From Phaeobacter cretensis (lineage in GTDB: Bacteria; Pseudomonadota; Alphaproteobacteria; Rhodobacterales; Rhodobacteraceae): a DNA stretch of 64,000 bases. Positions within the stretch are counted from its first letter, which is position 1. The number at the start of each line of letters is the position of its first letter. Positions 45,051-53,550 of this stretch are shown one piece after another. The notes beneath the pieces are model-generated. The model was not told the origin of the DNA. It saw only the letters and a program-made list of their open reading frames with translations, and searched no databases. The stretch is taken from the NCBI RefSeq assembly GCF_047372505.1, contig NZ_JBKBEU010000001.1, forward strand, positions 2,604,001 to 2,668,000, in the 5' to 3' direction. The translations under genes were made by a program, and so were the position numbers.

Positions 45051-45701
45051 ATGGACATTCGGGTAAAAATCTGCGGGCTGAAAACTCCGCAGGATATCGT
45101 CGCTGCGGCTGAAGCGGGCGCAGCCTATGTTGGTTTCAATTTTTTCCCAAAGTCACCGCGTTCTGTTCTCATTGAGGAAGCCGCGACACTGGCAGGTAAT
45201 GCGCCTTTCGGGCTGTGCAAAGTTTCTTTGACCGTAAATGCCGACAACGAAACGCTTGATGCGATAACCGGTCGCGTGCCGTTGGACATGTTGCAGCTGC
45301 ATGGTCAGGAGACCCCCGAACGCGTAGCCGAGGTTAAGGCGCGCTACGGTCTGCCAGTGATGAAAGTTCTGGGCGTTTCCAACGTAGAGGACATTCAGCG
45401 GATTGAAACCTTCGAAACCGTAGCCGATCAGATTATGGTCGACGCTAAGGCGCCTAGGGATGCGGTTTTGCCTGGTGGCAATGGCGTGACCTTTGACTGG
45501 GGCTTGTTAGCCCGGAAGAAGTACTGGCGCACTCCGTGGATGCTTGCGGGTGGTTTGACCCCAGAAAATGTAGCGGAGGCGATCCGGGTTACAGGTGCGC
45601 GTCAGGTTGATGTCGCCTCCGGTGCGGAGCGCGCGCCCGGCGTCAAAGATCCTGCAAGGATAAAGGCGTTTTGCGAAACCGCATGCGTTCCACGCCGTTG
45701 A
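45051..45701 (+). CDS. trpF: Phosphoribosylanthranilate isomerase
   Basis: Third step from anthranilate to tryptophan; TIM barrel of 216 residues. The N-terminal VKICGLKTPQDIVAAAEAGA carries the catalytic Cys, VGFNFFPKSPRSV follows, and the C-terminal phosphate loop is MLAGGLTPENVAEAI with DVASGAERAPGVKDP. A second ATG lies one codon upstream (45048). It is 11 bases after lapA and 135 bases before trpB; trpA is 6 kb away on the other strand. Confidence 0.95.
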   Translation: MDIRVKICGLKTPQDIVAAAEAGAAYVGFNFFPKSPRSVLIEEAATLAGNAPFGLCKVSLTVNADNETLDAITGRVPLDMLQLHGQETPERVAEVKARYGLPVMKVLGVSNVEDIQRIETFETVADQIMVDAKAPRDAVLPGGNGVTFDWGLLARKKYWRTPWMLAGGLTPENVAEAIRVTGARQVDVASGAERAPGVKDPARIKAFCETACVPRR

Positions 45702-45836
45702 CACGACACAAGCAGAACTAAACACGGTTTCAGCGAAGCGACATTGCATATCAGGACCGATAAACCGCTGCCTCTCTCTTTACCCGGGGCGGGTCGCGCT
45801 ATACTCATATCGAGCGCCGCGAAGAAGGAAAGAACC

Positions 45837-47090
45837 ATGGCCGAAGATCTATTCAACAGCTTTATGAACGGCCCCGACGAACAGGGGCGGTTTGGTATTT
45901 TTGGTGGTCGGTTTGTCAGTGAGACCTTAATGCCACTGATCCTAAGCCTGGAAGAGGAATATGATCGCGCCAAGGACGACCCGACATTCTGGGCAGAGAT
46001 GGACGACCTGTGGAAGAACTACGTGGGTCGCCCGAGTCCGCTTTATTTCGCGGAGCGTCTGACCAATCATCTTGGTGGCGCGAAGATCTATCTGAAGCGT
46101 GACGAATTGAACCACACCGGCGCGCATAAGATCAATAATGTTCTGGGGCAAATTCTGCTTGCTCGCCGTATGGGCAAGGACCGGATCATTGCCGAAACCG
46201 GAGCCGGCCAGCATGGGGTCGCTACCGCGACAGTCTGCGCAAAGTTTGGCCTAAAATGCGTGGTCTATATGGGGGCTCACGATGTGCAGCGTCAGGCCCC
46301 TAACGTGTTCCGCATGCGTCTTCTGGGTGCTGAGGTTATTCCGGTGACCTCTGGTCGTGGTACGCTGAAAGACGCTATGAATGATGCTCTGCGCGATTGG
46401 GTGACCAATGTGCACGACACCTTCTATTGCATTGGGACCGTAGCTGGACCGCACCCCTATCCGGCGATGGTGCGTGATTTTCAGGCGGTGATCGGCAAAG
46501 AGGTTCGCTGGCAACTTGCAGAGCAAGAGAGCGAGGGGCGCTTACCTGATACGGTGATTGCCGCGATCGGTGGTGGCTCCAATGCAATGGGTTTGTTTTA
46601 CCCGTTCCTTGACGACAAATCTGTCAACATTATCGGGGTCGAAGCTGGCGGCAAGGGAGTGGACGAGAAGATGCAGCACTGCGCCTCGTTGACCGGTGGC
46701 CGCCCCGGCGTGCTGCATGGCAATCGGACCTATCTTCTGCAGGATGACGATGGTCAGATCCTCGAAGGCTTCTCGATTTCTGCGGGTCTCGACTATCCCG
46801 GCATCGGGCCGGAACATGCCTGGTTGAGTGACATCGGCCGCGCCGACTATGTTTCGATCACCGATAAGGAGGCGCTTGAGGCCTTTCAGCTTTCTTGTGC
46901 GTTGGAGGGTATCATTCCAGCGCTTGAGCCCAGTCACGCGCTTGCACATGTGATGAAAATTGCGCCCGACTTGCCTAAGGACCATATTCTCGTGATGAAC
47001 ATGTGTGGTCGTGGCGACAAAGATATCTTCACTGTAGCGCGTCACCTCGGGTTTGACATGTCCGATACCGAGGGTCGTGATAGCGACTAA
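45837..47090 (+). CDS. trpB: Tryptophan synthase beta chain
   Basis: PLP enzyme of 417 residues condensing indole with serine. The PLP lysine is in NHTGAHKINNVLGQ (about 100), the carboxylate-binding loop in ETGAGQHGVATAT, and the phosphate-binding glycines in GGGSNAMGLFYPFL. This is a TrpB1-type chain that expects a TrpA partner. The ATG at 45837 was chosen: AAGGAAAG precedes it and the typical NSFMNGPDEQGRFG N-terminus follows; upstream open frame is not conserved. A terminator follows the gene. Confidence 0.97.
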   Translation: MAEDLFNSFMNGPDEQGRFGIFGGRFVSETLMPLILSLEEEYDRAKDDPTFWAEMDDLWKNYVGRPSPLYFAERLTNHLGGAKIYLKRDELNHTGAHKINNVLGQILLARRMGKDRIIAETGAGQHGVATATVCAKFGLKCVVYMGAHDVQRQAPNVFRMRLLGAEVIPVTSGRGTLKDAMNDALRDWVTNVHDTFYCIGTVAGPHPYPAMVRDFQAVIGKEVRWQLAEQESEGRLPDTVIAAIGGGSNAMGLFYPFLDDKSVNIIGVEAGGKGVDEKMQHCASLTGGRPGVLHGNRTYLLQDDDGQILEGFSISAGLDYPGIGPEHAWLSDIGRADYVSITDKEALEAFQLSCALEGIIPALEPSHALAHVMKIAPDLPKDHILVMNMCGRGDKDIFTVARHLGFDMSDTEGRDSD

Positions 47091-47110
47091 CCGCTAGAGG
47101 CAAGTAAGAG

Positions 47111-47142
47111 AAAAGGCGCCTCGCATTACGGGCGCCTTTTTT
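47111..47142 (+). terminator. Rho-independent terminator of trpB
   Basis: AAAAGGCGCC pairs with GGCGCCTTTT around a 10-base loop and continues in a T run. Its symmetry suits termination of both trpB and the converging DUF2237 gene. Confidence 0.9.
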
Positions 47143-47166
47143 ATGGTTTGAGAACGGGTCTGCTCG

Positions 47167-47553
47167 CTACAGACTAGGGTGTGCTGGTAAGCCGAATTCC
47201 TCCAGCACTTTGAGCGGTACGATCTCCAGTGCGCGTTTATGCGTGGCCGCAAGATTGACCATCGGCGCGCAGCCTTCATCAGCAGCCTGTAAAAACCGAC
47301 CGGCACAGAGACACCAAGAGTCACCTGCTTTCAAGCCGGAAAACCCAAACTCTGGTCGGGGCGTCGAAAGATCGTTCCCAACATATTTTGAATAGGCGAG
47401 GAATTCGTCTGTCATCACAGCGCAGACCGTATGGCTGCCCTGGTCCTGCGCGCAGGTGTTACAATGCCCGTCCCGAAAGAAACCGGTCACAGGAGCGGTA
47501 GAGCAAAGGGCAAGAGCGCCCCCCAGTACATTTATGCTTTCGTCTTGGTCCAT
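47167..47553 (-). CDS. DUF2237 family protein
   Basis: A 128-residue cytosolic protein with the conserved DUF2237 sequence: NVLGGALALCS at the start, TGFFRDGHCNT, GSHTVCAVMTDEFLAYSKYV, NDLSTPRPEFGFSGLKAGDS, WCLCAGRF and ATHKRALEIVPL. Several invariant Cys and His suggest metal binding, but the family's biochemical role is not known. Its start is 9 bases after the stop of the serine hydrolase gene, so the two form an operon. Confidence 0.9.
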   Translation of the reverse strand: MDQDESINVLGGALALCSTAPVTGFFRDGHCNTCAQDQGSHTVCAVMTDEFLAYSKYVGNDLSTPRPEFGFSGLKAGDSWCLCAGRFLQAADEGCAPMVNLAATHKRALEIVPLKVLEEFGLPAHPSL

Positions 47554-47562
47554 GTTTTGATC

Positions 47563-48726
47563 CTACAGCGATTTGGCCAATGCGCGCAGCATTTTAACGT
47601 TCTCATCACTTACACCGGGTTTGCGGAACTCCCGATCAGCACTTGTTACGACAATGACAACGTTACGACCTTGGTTGATGTAGATATATTGCCCATAGAC
47701 ACCTCTGGCCAGAAATTCACCAGGTGAAGCGTTCTTTGGGATCCACCACTGAAACCCATACCCAATCCGGTCTGCCTTGGTTGGGGCAGATGGGCGGGTC
47801 GAGGCAGCGACCCAGGCTTGTGGAACGATCTGACGTCCGTTGTAGCGACCATTCTGTGCAACCAACTGGCCAAAACGAGCGTAATCGCGTGTGGTCTGAT
47901 TGATCCCGCCAAGCACAAAGGCAACACTGGCGGCATCCGTAAGATAGTAACCCCCTTGTTCCAGCCCGAGATACTGCAGGACTTTTTCTGACAGCAGATC
48001 AGGGACGGAGCGCCCCGTTGCGCCGCGAATAACCATACCCAGAACATGGGTATCGATGGAGACGTATTGCCACTTTTCTCCGGGGGGGGCCACGGTTTCG
48101 GTCATGGCAGTGGTGAAATCATCCAGCGTGCCACCTAGTGCCAGGGTGCGCCCCATTCGGTTGATGTCTGAATCATAGTCCAGATAATCTTCGTTGAACT
48201 TCACACCGCTTGCCATGTTGAGGACATTACGAATGGTTGCCGTTTCATATGCGCTGCCCTTCAGTTCCGGCGCGTAGTCGATAACAAGATCATCGAGTGA
48301 GCGGATCTGGTCTTCCTGCAATAGAATACCCAAAAGCGCGGAGAGATAGCTTTTGGCCATTGACCAGGATATCCGCAGATCTTCCGCTTTGGTGCCTTGA
48401 TGATAGCTCTCATGGCGGATCTGCCCGCCCTTTAACACCAGTAGGGAAGTGACCTTGCGCTCTTCAATCCAGTCTTTAGCGCCCGCAGGTAGCGTCATCC
48501 CTACGCCGTCAGGCAAGGTGCTGACAGGACCGTCGCCTCGATCAAGCGAGGTCGTTAGGAATGCGGAATTCATATTTGAAAAATTGGAAACAATGCGTTC
48601 CTCGTTAAACAACGTATTCACGGCCATCAAGCGGCGTATAGAGTCACGTTTCCAATAGGCGGCTCCAGCTGCGAATATCAGTAACATAATGAGAAAATAA
48701 GAAAATAATTTTATAAATCTGCCCAT
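47563..48726 (-). CDS. Membrane-anchored beta-lactamase-fold serine hydrolase
   Basis: Class C beta-lactamase / 6-aminohexanoate-dimer hydrolase (NylB)-like enzyme of 387 residues. An N-terminal membrane helix (FSYFLIMLLIFAAGAAYW) anchors or exports it. The nucleophile motif SxxK is SMAKSYLSALLG (about 124) and the second motif YxS appears in WQYVSIDTHVLGMV (about 222); YGQYIYINQGRNVVIVV resembles the third-motif strand. Relatives hydrolyse amide or ester bonds, but the substrate here is unknown. It shares an operon with the DUF2237 gene. Confidence 0.86.
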   Translation of the reverse strand: MGRFIKLFSYFLIMLLIFAAGAAYWKRDSIRRLMAVNTLFNEERIVSNFSNMNSAFLTTSLDRGDGPVSTLPDGVGMTLPAGAKDWIEERKVTSLLVLKGGQIRHESYHQGTKAEDLRISWSMAKSYLSALLGILLQEDQIRSLDDLVIDYAPELKGSAYETATIRNVLNMASGVKFNEDYLDYDSDINRMGRTLALGGTLDDFTTAMTETVAPPGEKWQYVSIDTHVLGMVIRGATGRSVPDLLSEKVLQYLGLEQGGYYLTDAASVAFVLGGINQTTRDYARFGQLVAQNGRYNGRQIVPQAWVAASTRPSAPTKADRIGYGFQWWIPKNASPGEFLARGVYGQYIYINQGRNVVIVVTSADREFRKPGVSDENVKMLRALAKSL

Positions 48727-48803
48727 AATAACCCTCCTCGGACACGGCTAAGCCTAGCCAGCCGTGGTCCGGACGTGCAAATATGACGCAACGGAAACTA
48801 CGT

Positions 48804-49559
48804 TTATTTGAACTTATTTAAAAGTCGCGCTATGGCGGAATGGGGTGCGTCACCGGTCGCGTCTTGGGCTGACGGCTTCGCAGGCGCGGCTTGTTTTTTT
48901 TGCGCGTTTGACGCCTCAGTGGGTGGAGTCTTCGTTTGCGCCGGCTTTGTGTCTTGCGCCTTTTGCGCTGCGCCGGATTTAGAGCTGCGAGGCGGGGCGA
49001 CGCGTAGTGCAACAGCATTCATGAATTTGCCGCCGTCCCCTGCTGCCAAATGGGCTGCCCCGTCCGAAATTCCCCGCATCAGATCATCCAGCCATGCCTC
49101 GTCGGCTTTTGTGAAGTCACGCAACACATACCCTGCTACGGCGTCTTTATGTCCAGGATGGCCGATTCCTAAGCGTACGCGTTCGTAATCGGCACCAATA
49201 TGTGAGTGAATCGAACGCAGCCCGTTATGGCCTGCGTGGCCGCCGCCTTGTTTTACGCGTGCTTTACCGGGGGCCAGGTCAAGTTCGTCGTGTAAGACAG
49301 TTACATCGCCCGGGTCGAGCTTGTAAAAGCGCATAGTTTCACCGACGGGCTGACCGGACAGGTTCATGAAAGTCTGAGGTTTGACCAAAAGCACTTTAGT
49401 TCGGTCAAGCAGGCCTTCGGATATCTGTGCCTGAAACTTGGATCTCCACGGCGAGAATCCATGATCGGTGGCAATCTGATCCAGCGCCATAAAGCCAATA
49501 TTATGCCGGTTGCCTGCGTATTTTGCACCGGGATTTCCGAGACCAACAAAGAGCTTCAT
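48804..49559 (-). CDS. pth: Peptidyl-tRNA hydrolase
   Basis: Recycles peptidyl-tRNAs dropped by ribosomes; 251 residues. Conserved parts: FVGLGNPGAKYAGNRHNIGF with the catalytic His, LVKPQTFMNLSG, LHDELDLAPGKARVKQGGGH (catalytic Asp) and HNGLRSI. The core ends near residue 190; the last 60 residues form a Lys/Ala/Pro/Gln-rich extension ending IARLLNKFK, longer than in E. coli (about 194 residues) but common in alphaproteobacteria. The ATG at 49559 opens the core directly. Downstream partner of rplY, as in many genomes. Confidence 0.96.
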   Translation of the reverse strand: MKLFVGLGNPGAKYAGNRHNIGFMALDQIATDHGFSPWRSKFQAQISEGLLDRTKVLLVKPQTFMNLSGQPVGETMRFYKLDPGDVTVLHDELDLAPGKARVKQGGGHAGHNGLRSIHSHIGADYERVRLGIGHPGHKDAVAGYVLRDFTKADEAWLDDLMRGISDGAAHLAAGDGGKFMNAVALRVAPPRSSKSGAAQKAQDTKPAQTKTPPTEASNAQKKQAAPAKPSAQDATGDAPHSAIARLLNKFK

Positions 49560-49692
49560 GGGCAATTCACCGATGCGTTTAGGGTGGCTTACTGTCTTGG
49601 ATGGCTAGATGACGGGTTTGGGGAGAAAAATCCAGACCTTCGGTAGATTTTGCTACGGGCAGTGTAACTACCCATTGCGGTGTCTATCAGCC

Positions 49693-49724
49693 AAAAAAAA
49701 GCGAGGCCAAACCTGGCCTCGCTC
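49693..49724 (-). terminator. Rho-independent terminator of rplY
   Basis: On the minus strand AGCGAGGCCA pairs with TGGCCTCGCT and is followed by eight T, 28 bases beyond the rplY stop. It makes pth independently transcribed or read through at low level. Confidence 0.92.
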
Positions 49725-49751
49725 TCTGGTCCAGAACCTTACGGTCAGACC

Positions 49752-50381
49752 TTATTCTTCTACAGCTACTTCGGCTTCTTCTGCAGACTCTTCGTTGTCT
49801 GCGGACTTCAGGCCCGATGGAGCAGAGATGTTGGCCACAACGAAGTCGCGATCGATGGTCGGTTTTGCGCCTTCAGGCAGCTTGATCGACGAGATGGTGA
49901 CGGTGTCGCCAACGTTCAGACCTGCCAGATCAACAACCAGTTTCTCAGGGATGTCACCTGCGGTTACAACCAGCTCAACTTCGGGGCGCACAGCGCTCAG
50001 AACGCCGCCACGCTTGATGCCGGGGGCCTCTTCTTCGTTGATGAACTCAACAGGAACGAAGAGGTTCACCTTCGAGGTGCGGCGCAGGCGCATCAGGTCG
50101 AAGTGTGTCGGCAGGTCTTTAACAACGTCGCGCTGAACGTCACGGCAGATCACACGTACGTCTTCCTGGCCTTCGACTTTCAGATTCCACAATGTGGACT
50201 TGAAGCGACCGGCTTTCAGTTTCTTCAGCAGTTCGTTAAAGGGGATTTGGATCGACACAGGATCGGCGTCGCCACCAAATACAACACCAGGAACCATGCC
50301 AGCACGACGTGCCGCACGAGCGGCGCCCTTGCCCGACCCCGTACGTTCTTGGCAAACAAGATCAGGAATCTGACCAGCCAT
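49752..50381 (-). CDS. rplY: 50S ribosomal protein L25/general stress protein Ctc
   Basis: 5S-rRNA-binding ribosomal protein of 209 residues in the long, Ctc-like (TL5) form. The N-terminal L25 domain (about 1-95) has GSGKGAARAARRAGMVPGVV; the C-terminal beta domain continues (VELVVTAGDIPEKLVVDLAG) and ends in an acidic tail (EESAEEAEVAVEE). The ATG at 50381 has GGAG seven bases ahead. Codon use is strongly biased, like rpsA. It sits upstream of pth with a terminator between. Confidence 0.95.
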   Translation of the reverse strand: MAGQIPDLVCQERTGSGKGAARAARRAGMVPGVVFGGDADPVSIQIPFNELLKKLKAGRFKSTLWNLKVEGQEDVRVICRDVQRDVVKDLPTHFDLMRLRRTSKVNLFVPVEFINEEEAPGIKRGGVLSAVRPEVELVVTAGDIPEKLVVDLAGLNVGDTVTISSIKLPEGAKPTIDRDFVVANISAPSGLKSADNEESAEEAEVAVEE

Positions 50382-50506
50382 AATAATTCTCCAATTTGAC
50401 AATGGGGGTGCCTCCAAGGCTGTCACCCCGCGTGAAGACGTGCGCATAGACTGGATTGCCAATTATTGCAAGCTGCAAACCGGATATCGGACCGAGGCTG
50501 CAGATA

Positions 50507-51670
50507 TTACTGCCAGCGGCCACCGAAGTCTTCTGGAATGAGCAAGTTGTGACGCCCGAGGCTCGTTACGGATTTTTCACCGCATAGGGCCATGGTGGTG
50601 TCTAGTTCCTTGTGCATCACCTCCAGTGCGCGGGTCACGCCGAGTTCTCCCATAGCACCAAGCCCGTAGATAAATGCCCGCCCAATCATTGTGCCTGTGG
50701 CTCCCAAGGCAAGTGCCTTCAGTACGTCCTGACCGGAGCGAATGCCACTGTCCAGATGAACCTCGATCTGATCTCCGACGGCGTCCATAATGGCGGGTAA
50801 CATCTGGATGGAACTGAGTGCGCCATCCAGTTGGCGACCACCGTGATTGGAGACGACAATTGCATCAGCACCAAGGTTGGCCGCCATCTTAGCATCCTCA
50901 ACGTCCAAGATGCCCTTTAGGATGACCTTGCCATCCCACATCTCGATTAACTTTGCGATCTTGCTCCAGTCGAGAGAGGGGTCGAATTGCTCTGCCGTCC
51001 AAGCGCCTAAGGATGATGCGTCAGAAACGCCATCTACATGGCCAACGATATTGCCAAAGTTGCGTCTCTTCGCTGACAGCATTTCGATGCCCCAGGACCA
51101 TTTTGTCATCAGGTTGGCAATCGTTTTGGGTGTGAGTTTCGGCGGTGCAGATAGCCCGTTTTTTAGATCCTTGTGGCGCTGGCCCAAGATCTGCAGATCC
51201 AATGTGATGACCAAGGCGGAGCATTTGGCATCTTTGGAACGCTGGATCAGTCGGCGCATGTAGTCGTCATCCTTCATGGTGTAGAGCTGAAACCAGAAGG
51301 GTTTTGTGGTCGCTTCGGCGACTTCTTCGATCGAGTTGATGGACATCGTTGATAGGGTGAAAGGCACTCCAAATGCCTCGGCTGCGCGCGCGGCTTTGAT
51401 TTCGCCATCGGCGTGCTGCATTCCGGTCAGGCCGACGGGCGCTAATGCAACGGGCATTGCCACATCCTGACCAATCATCTGGCTGGCGGTGCTACGCCCG
51501 ACCATATCAACTGCTACACGCTGGCGAAGTCTGATTTTTTCAAAGTCACCGGTATTGTCGCGAAACGTCTGTTCGGTCCAGCTGCCACTTTCTGCATAAT
51601 CGTAGAACATGCGCGGGACGCGGCGTTCATGGATGCGTTTTAGATCGTCGATATTGGTAATGATCGGCAC
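50507..51670 (-). CDS. lldD: L-lactate dehydrogenase (FMN-dependent alpha-hydroxy-acid oxidase family)
   Basis: Membrane-associated flavoenzyme of 387 residues oxidising L-lactate to pyruvate, with electrons passed to quinone. Family marks: RVPRMFYDYAESGSWTEQTF at the N-terminus, VALAPVGLTGMQHADGEIKA, FQLYTMKDDDYMRRL, the catalytic-His motif SNHGGRQLDGALSS (about 284) and DSGIRSGQDVLKALALGA (FMN phosphate). A GTG at 51670 is taken as the start because AGGA lies seven bases ahead and the conserved N-terminus follows at once. Related 2-hydroxy-acid oxidases cannot be fully excluded. Confidence 0.88.
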   Translation of the reverse strand: MPIITNIDDLKRIHERRVPRMFYDYAESGSWTEQTFRDNTGDFEKIRLRQRVAVDMVGRSTASQMIGQDVAMPVALAPVGLTGMQHADGEIKAARAAEAFGVPFTLSTMSINSIEEVAEATTKPFWFQLYTMKDDDYMRRLIQRSKDAKCSALVITLDLQILGQRHKDLKNGLSAPPKLTPKTIANLMTKWSWGIEMLSAKRRNFGNIVGHVDGVSDASSLGAWTAEQFDPSLDWSKIAKLIEMWDGKVILKGILDVEDAKMAANLGADAIVVSNHGGRQLDGALSSIQMLPAIMDAVGDQIEVHLDSGIRSGQDVLKALALGATGTMIGRAFIYGLGAMGELGVTRALEVMHKELDTTMALCGEKSVTSLGRHNLLIPEDFGGRWQ

Positions 51671-51761
51671 TGTTCCGTCCTCGACTTTGTGCGGTAATAA
51701 TTTCTTACCAATTGATTGAGCGCTATGCAATGCGGGATGCATGCACAGCGTAGGCAATGAC

Positions 51762-51795
51762 AAAAAAGGCCGCACAGGATGGTGCGGCCGTTTTG
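51762..51795 (-). terminator. Rho-independent terminator of trpA
   Basis: On the minus strand CGGCCGCACC pairs with the mirror GTGCGGCC arm around ATCCT and is followed by TTTTTT, 33 bases beyond the trpA stop. It separates trpA from lldD. Confidence 0.9.
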
Positions 51796-51828
51796 TTGGG
51801 TGATGTGTTGGGCGAAGGCAGCCTGCGA

Positions 51829-52620
51829 CTATGCGGCGTGAGCTCCGTCTGAAAGAGTTTTTACAAAGCTGAGGACATCTTTGACGGGTAGGCCCTCGCC
51901 GATCTTGCTAACAATGGCAGACCCCACGACTGCTCCATCCGCGACCGAGGCGATGGCCTTGGATTTCTCAGGGGTATTGATGCCAAAGCCGACGATCACT
52001 GGCAGATCGGTGCTCGCTTTAATCCGGGCGACTTCCGGTTCGACATTGGTGGCTTCAGCTTCGGCCGCACCGGTGATCCCGGTAATGGAGACATAATATA
52101 CAAAACCAGAGGTGTTTTGCAGGACGCGGGGCAAGCGATTGTCATCGGTTGTCGGAGTGGCCAAGCGGATAAAGTTCAGGCCGGCTTCCTGCGCTGGCAA
52201 GCATAGCTCGCTGTCTTCCTCTGGTGGCAGGTCGACAACGATCAATCCGTCAATGCCAGCATCTTTGGCATCGTCTAGGAATTTTTCGACACCGCGGCTG
52301 TAGATTGGGTTGTAGTAACCCATCATCACAATCGGAGTGGTGTCATCTTCGGTTCGGAACGCGCGCGCCAGTTCCAATGTTCGTTCCAATGTCATGCCGG
52401 ATGCAAGCGCACGTTGGCCGGCCAGCTGAATGGTCGGACCATCTGCCATCGGGTCGGTAAAAGGCAGGCCCAATTCGATAACGTCTACACCCGCCGCAGG
52501 CAGGCCTTTGACAAGTTCGAGTGAGGTGTCAAAATCAGGATCGCCCGCCATAACATAGGCAACGAAGGCCTTCTTGTTGGCAGCTTTCAATTCGGCGAAT
52601 TTGGCGTCAATGCGGGTCAT
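51829..52620 (-). CDS. trpA: Tryptophan synthase alpha chain
   Basis: Cleaves indole-3-glycerol phosphate to indole, channelled to TrpB; 263 residues. The catalytic Glu and Asp are in DVIELGLPFTDPMADGPTIQ (about 44-63), and MMGYYNPI, DGLIVVDLPPEE, and VIVGFGINTPE with the phosphate-binding glycines follow. The ATG at 52620 starts the family N-terminus (MTRIDAKFAEL). It lies about 4.7 kb from trpB and on the opposite strand, an arrangement that needs separate regulation of the two subunits. Confidence 0.96.
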   Translation of the reverse strand: MTRIDAKFAELKAANKKAFVAYVMAGDPDFDTSLELVKGLPAAGVDVIELGLPFTDPMADGPTIQLAGQRALASGMTLERTLELARAFRTEDDTTPIVMMGYYNPIYSRGVEKFLDDAKDAGIDGLIVVDLPPEEDSELCLPAQEAGLNFIRLATPTTDDNRLPRVLQNTSGFVYYVSITGITGAAEAEATNVEPEVARIKASTDLPVIVGFGINTPEKSKAIASVADGAVVGSAIVSKIGEGLPVKDVLSFVKTLSDGAHAA

Positions 52621-52738
52621 GATCGGGCCTTTTAGGAGTGTCTGCCCCGGTGTGCCGAATGTTGCAGAGGAAATCAATCCCGCGTCCTTTTTTGCTGCAC
52701 TATCTGGCATTAATTGCATCACGGCACCCCAGCCCCGC

Positions 52739-53251
52739 TTAGTCCTCAAATGGGACATGCCAACGCAGCAACAGTGTGTTTACTCCTGGGTTGATATTCG
52801 CAGTTGACGCGTTGGATTTATGTGTCAGGGCCAGCGACAGGGATTTGCCGCTATCGAATTCCTTGCCAACGACAAACGCACTGCGGATTTCAAACGTCGA
52901 GCCGAGATCGTTCAGCCTTACACTCTCAGCATATGCGCCGGGCATAACACTGGTTTCAATAAACCAGCCATGCTGCAACGCCCATTTTCCGACTACTCCG
53001 GCCCCGATAAACAGGTCGCCAGTGGTTTGAACATCGAGCGCCGCGCCGAAAGATGCGTCGAAACTGCCACGTTGCCAGAAAGCGCCGTGTTGGTATTCAA
53101 TTGATACCAGCGCGCTGTCTTCTGCGCCTTCACGGGAAAAGCTGGAATAGCCTGCGGCAAAGATCCAGTCCCCAGCGATCGAGGGGATGGTGCCTGCAAG
53201 CACTAGGATACAGGCGAGGGAAGAGGCTCTAGCGAAATAGCGCAGTCTCAT
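52739..53251 (-). CDS. PagL-like lipid A 3-O-deacylase family outer-membrane protein
   Basis: An exported beta-barrel-like protein of about 170 residues (an ATG 5 codons earlier is also possible). A signal peptide (RASSLACILVLAGTIPSIAG) precedes amphipathic strands ending in Trp/Phe. Near the C-terminus LALTHKSNASTANINPGVNT matches the PagL active-site region, with His and Ser two residues apart (H-K-S). The Glu that completes the PagL triad 14 residues after the His is Asn here, so enzymatic function is uncertain. Terminal residues RWHVPFED end on an acidic residue. Confidence 0.7.
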   Translation of the reverse strand: MRLRYFARASSLACILVLAGTIPSIAGDWIFAAGYSSFSREGAEDSALVSIEYQHGAFWQRGSFDASFGAALDVQTTGDLFIGAGVVGKWALQHGWFIETSVMPGAYAESVRLNDLGSTFEIRSAFVVGKEFDSGKSLSLALTHKSNASTANINPGVNTLLLRWHVPFED

Positions 53252-53550
53252 CGTTGATCGTCTCATTGTTGGTCGGCTTGTCTGGGATGCCCGTTAAATA
53301 TGAGGTATGTCGACATCGTGAGGGATCAATGTGAATCACGTTTCGTTCAAAGGAACGCGAGTATCTCCAAGTGGTTGCATCTAGCTTTGCCTTGTCTAGA
53401 GGATCTGCGTTGAGGTCGTCGGCATGTGCTTGAGAGTAGCAGAGAACCGGGACTTGCGCGCCTATGCAGATCACGGGGCAACAGATGCGCGCTTGCGTCA
53501 GTTCAAAATGGTGCCTAGAAGCACCTCCCAAGTGGCATCAGGAGGCCGAT

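Noticed and set aside
49680..50399. A long plus-strand open frame opposite rplY
   Set aside because: It mirrors the rplY gene, has no recognisable protein features and no ribosome-binding site; the codon bias of rplY keeps the antisense frame open.
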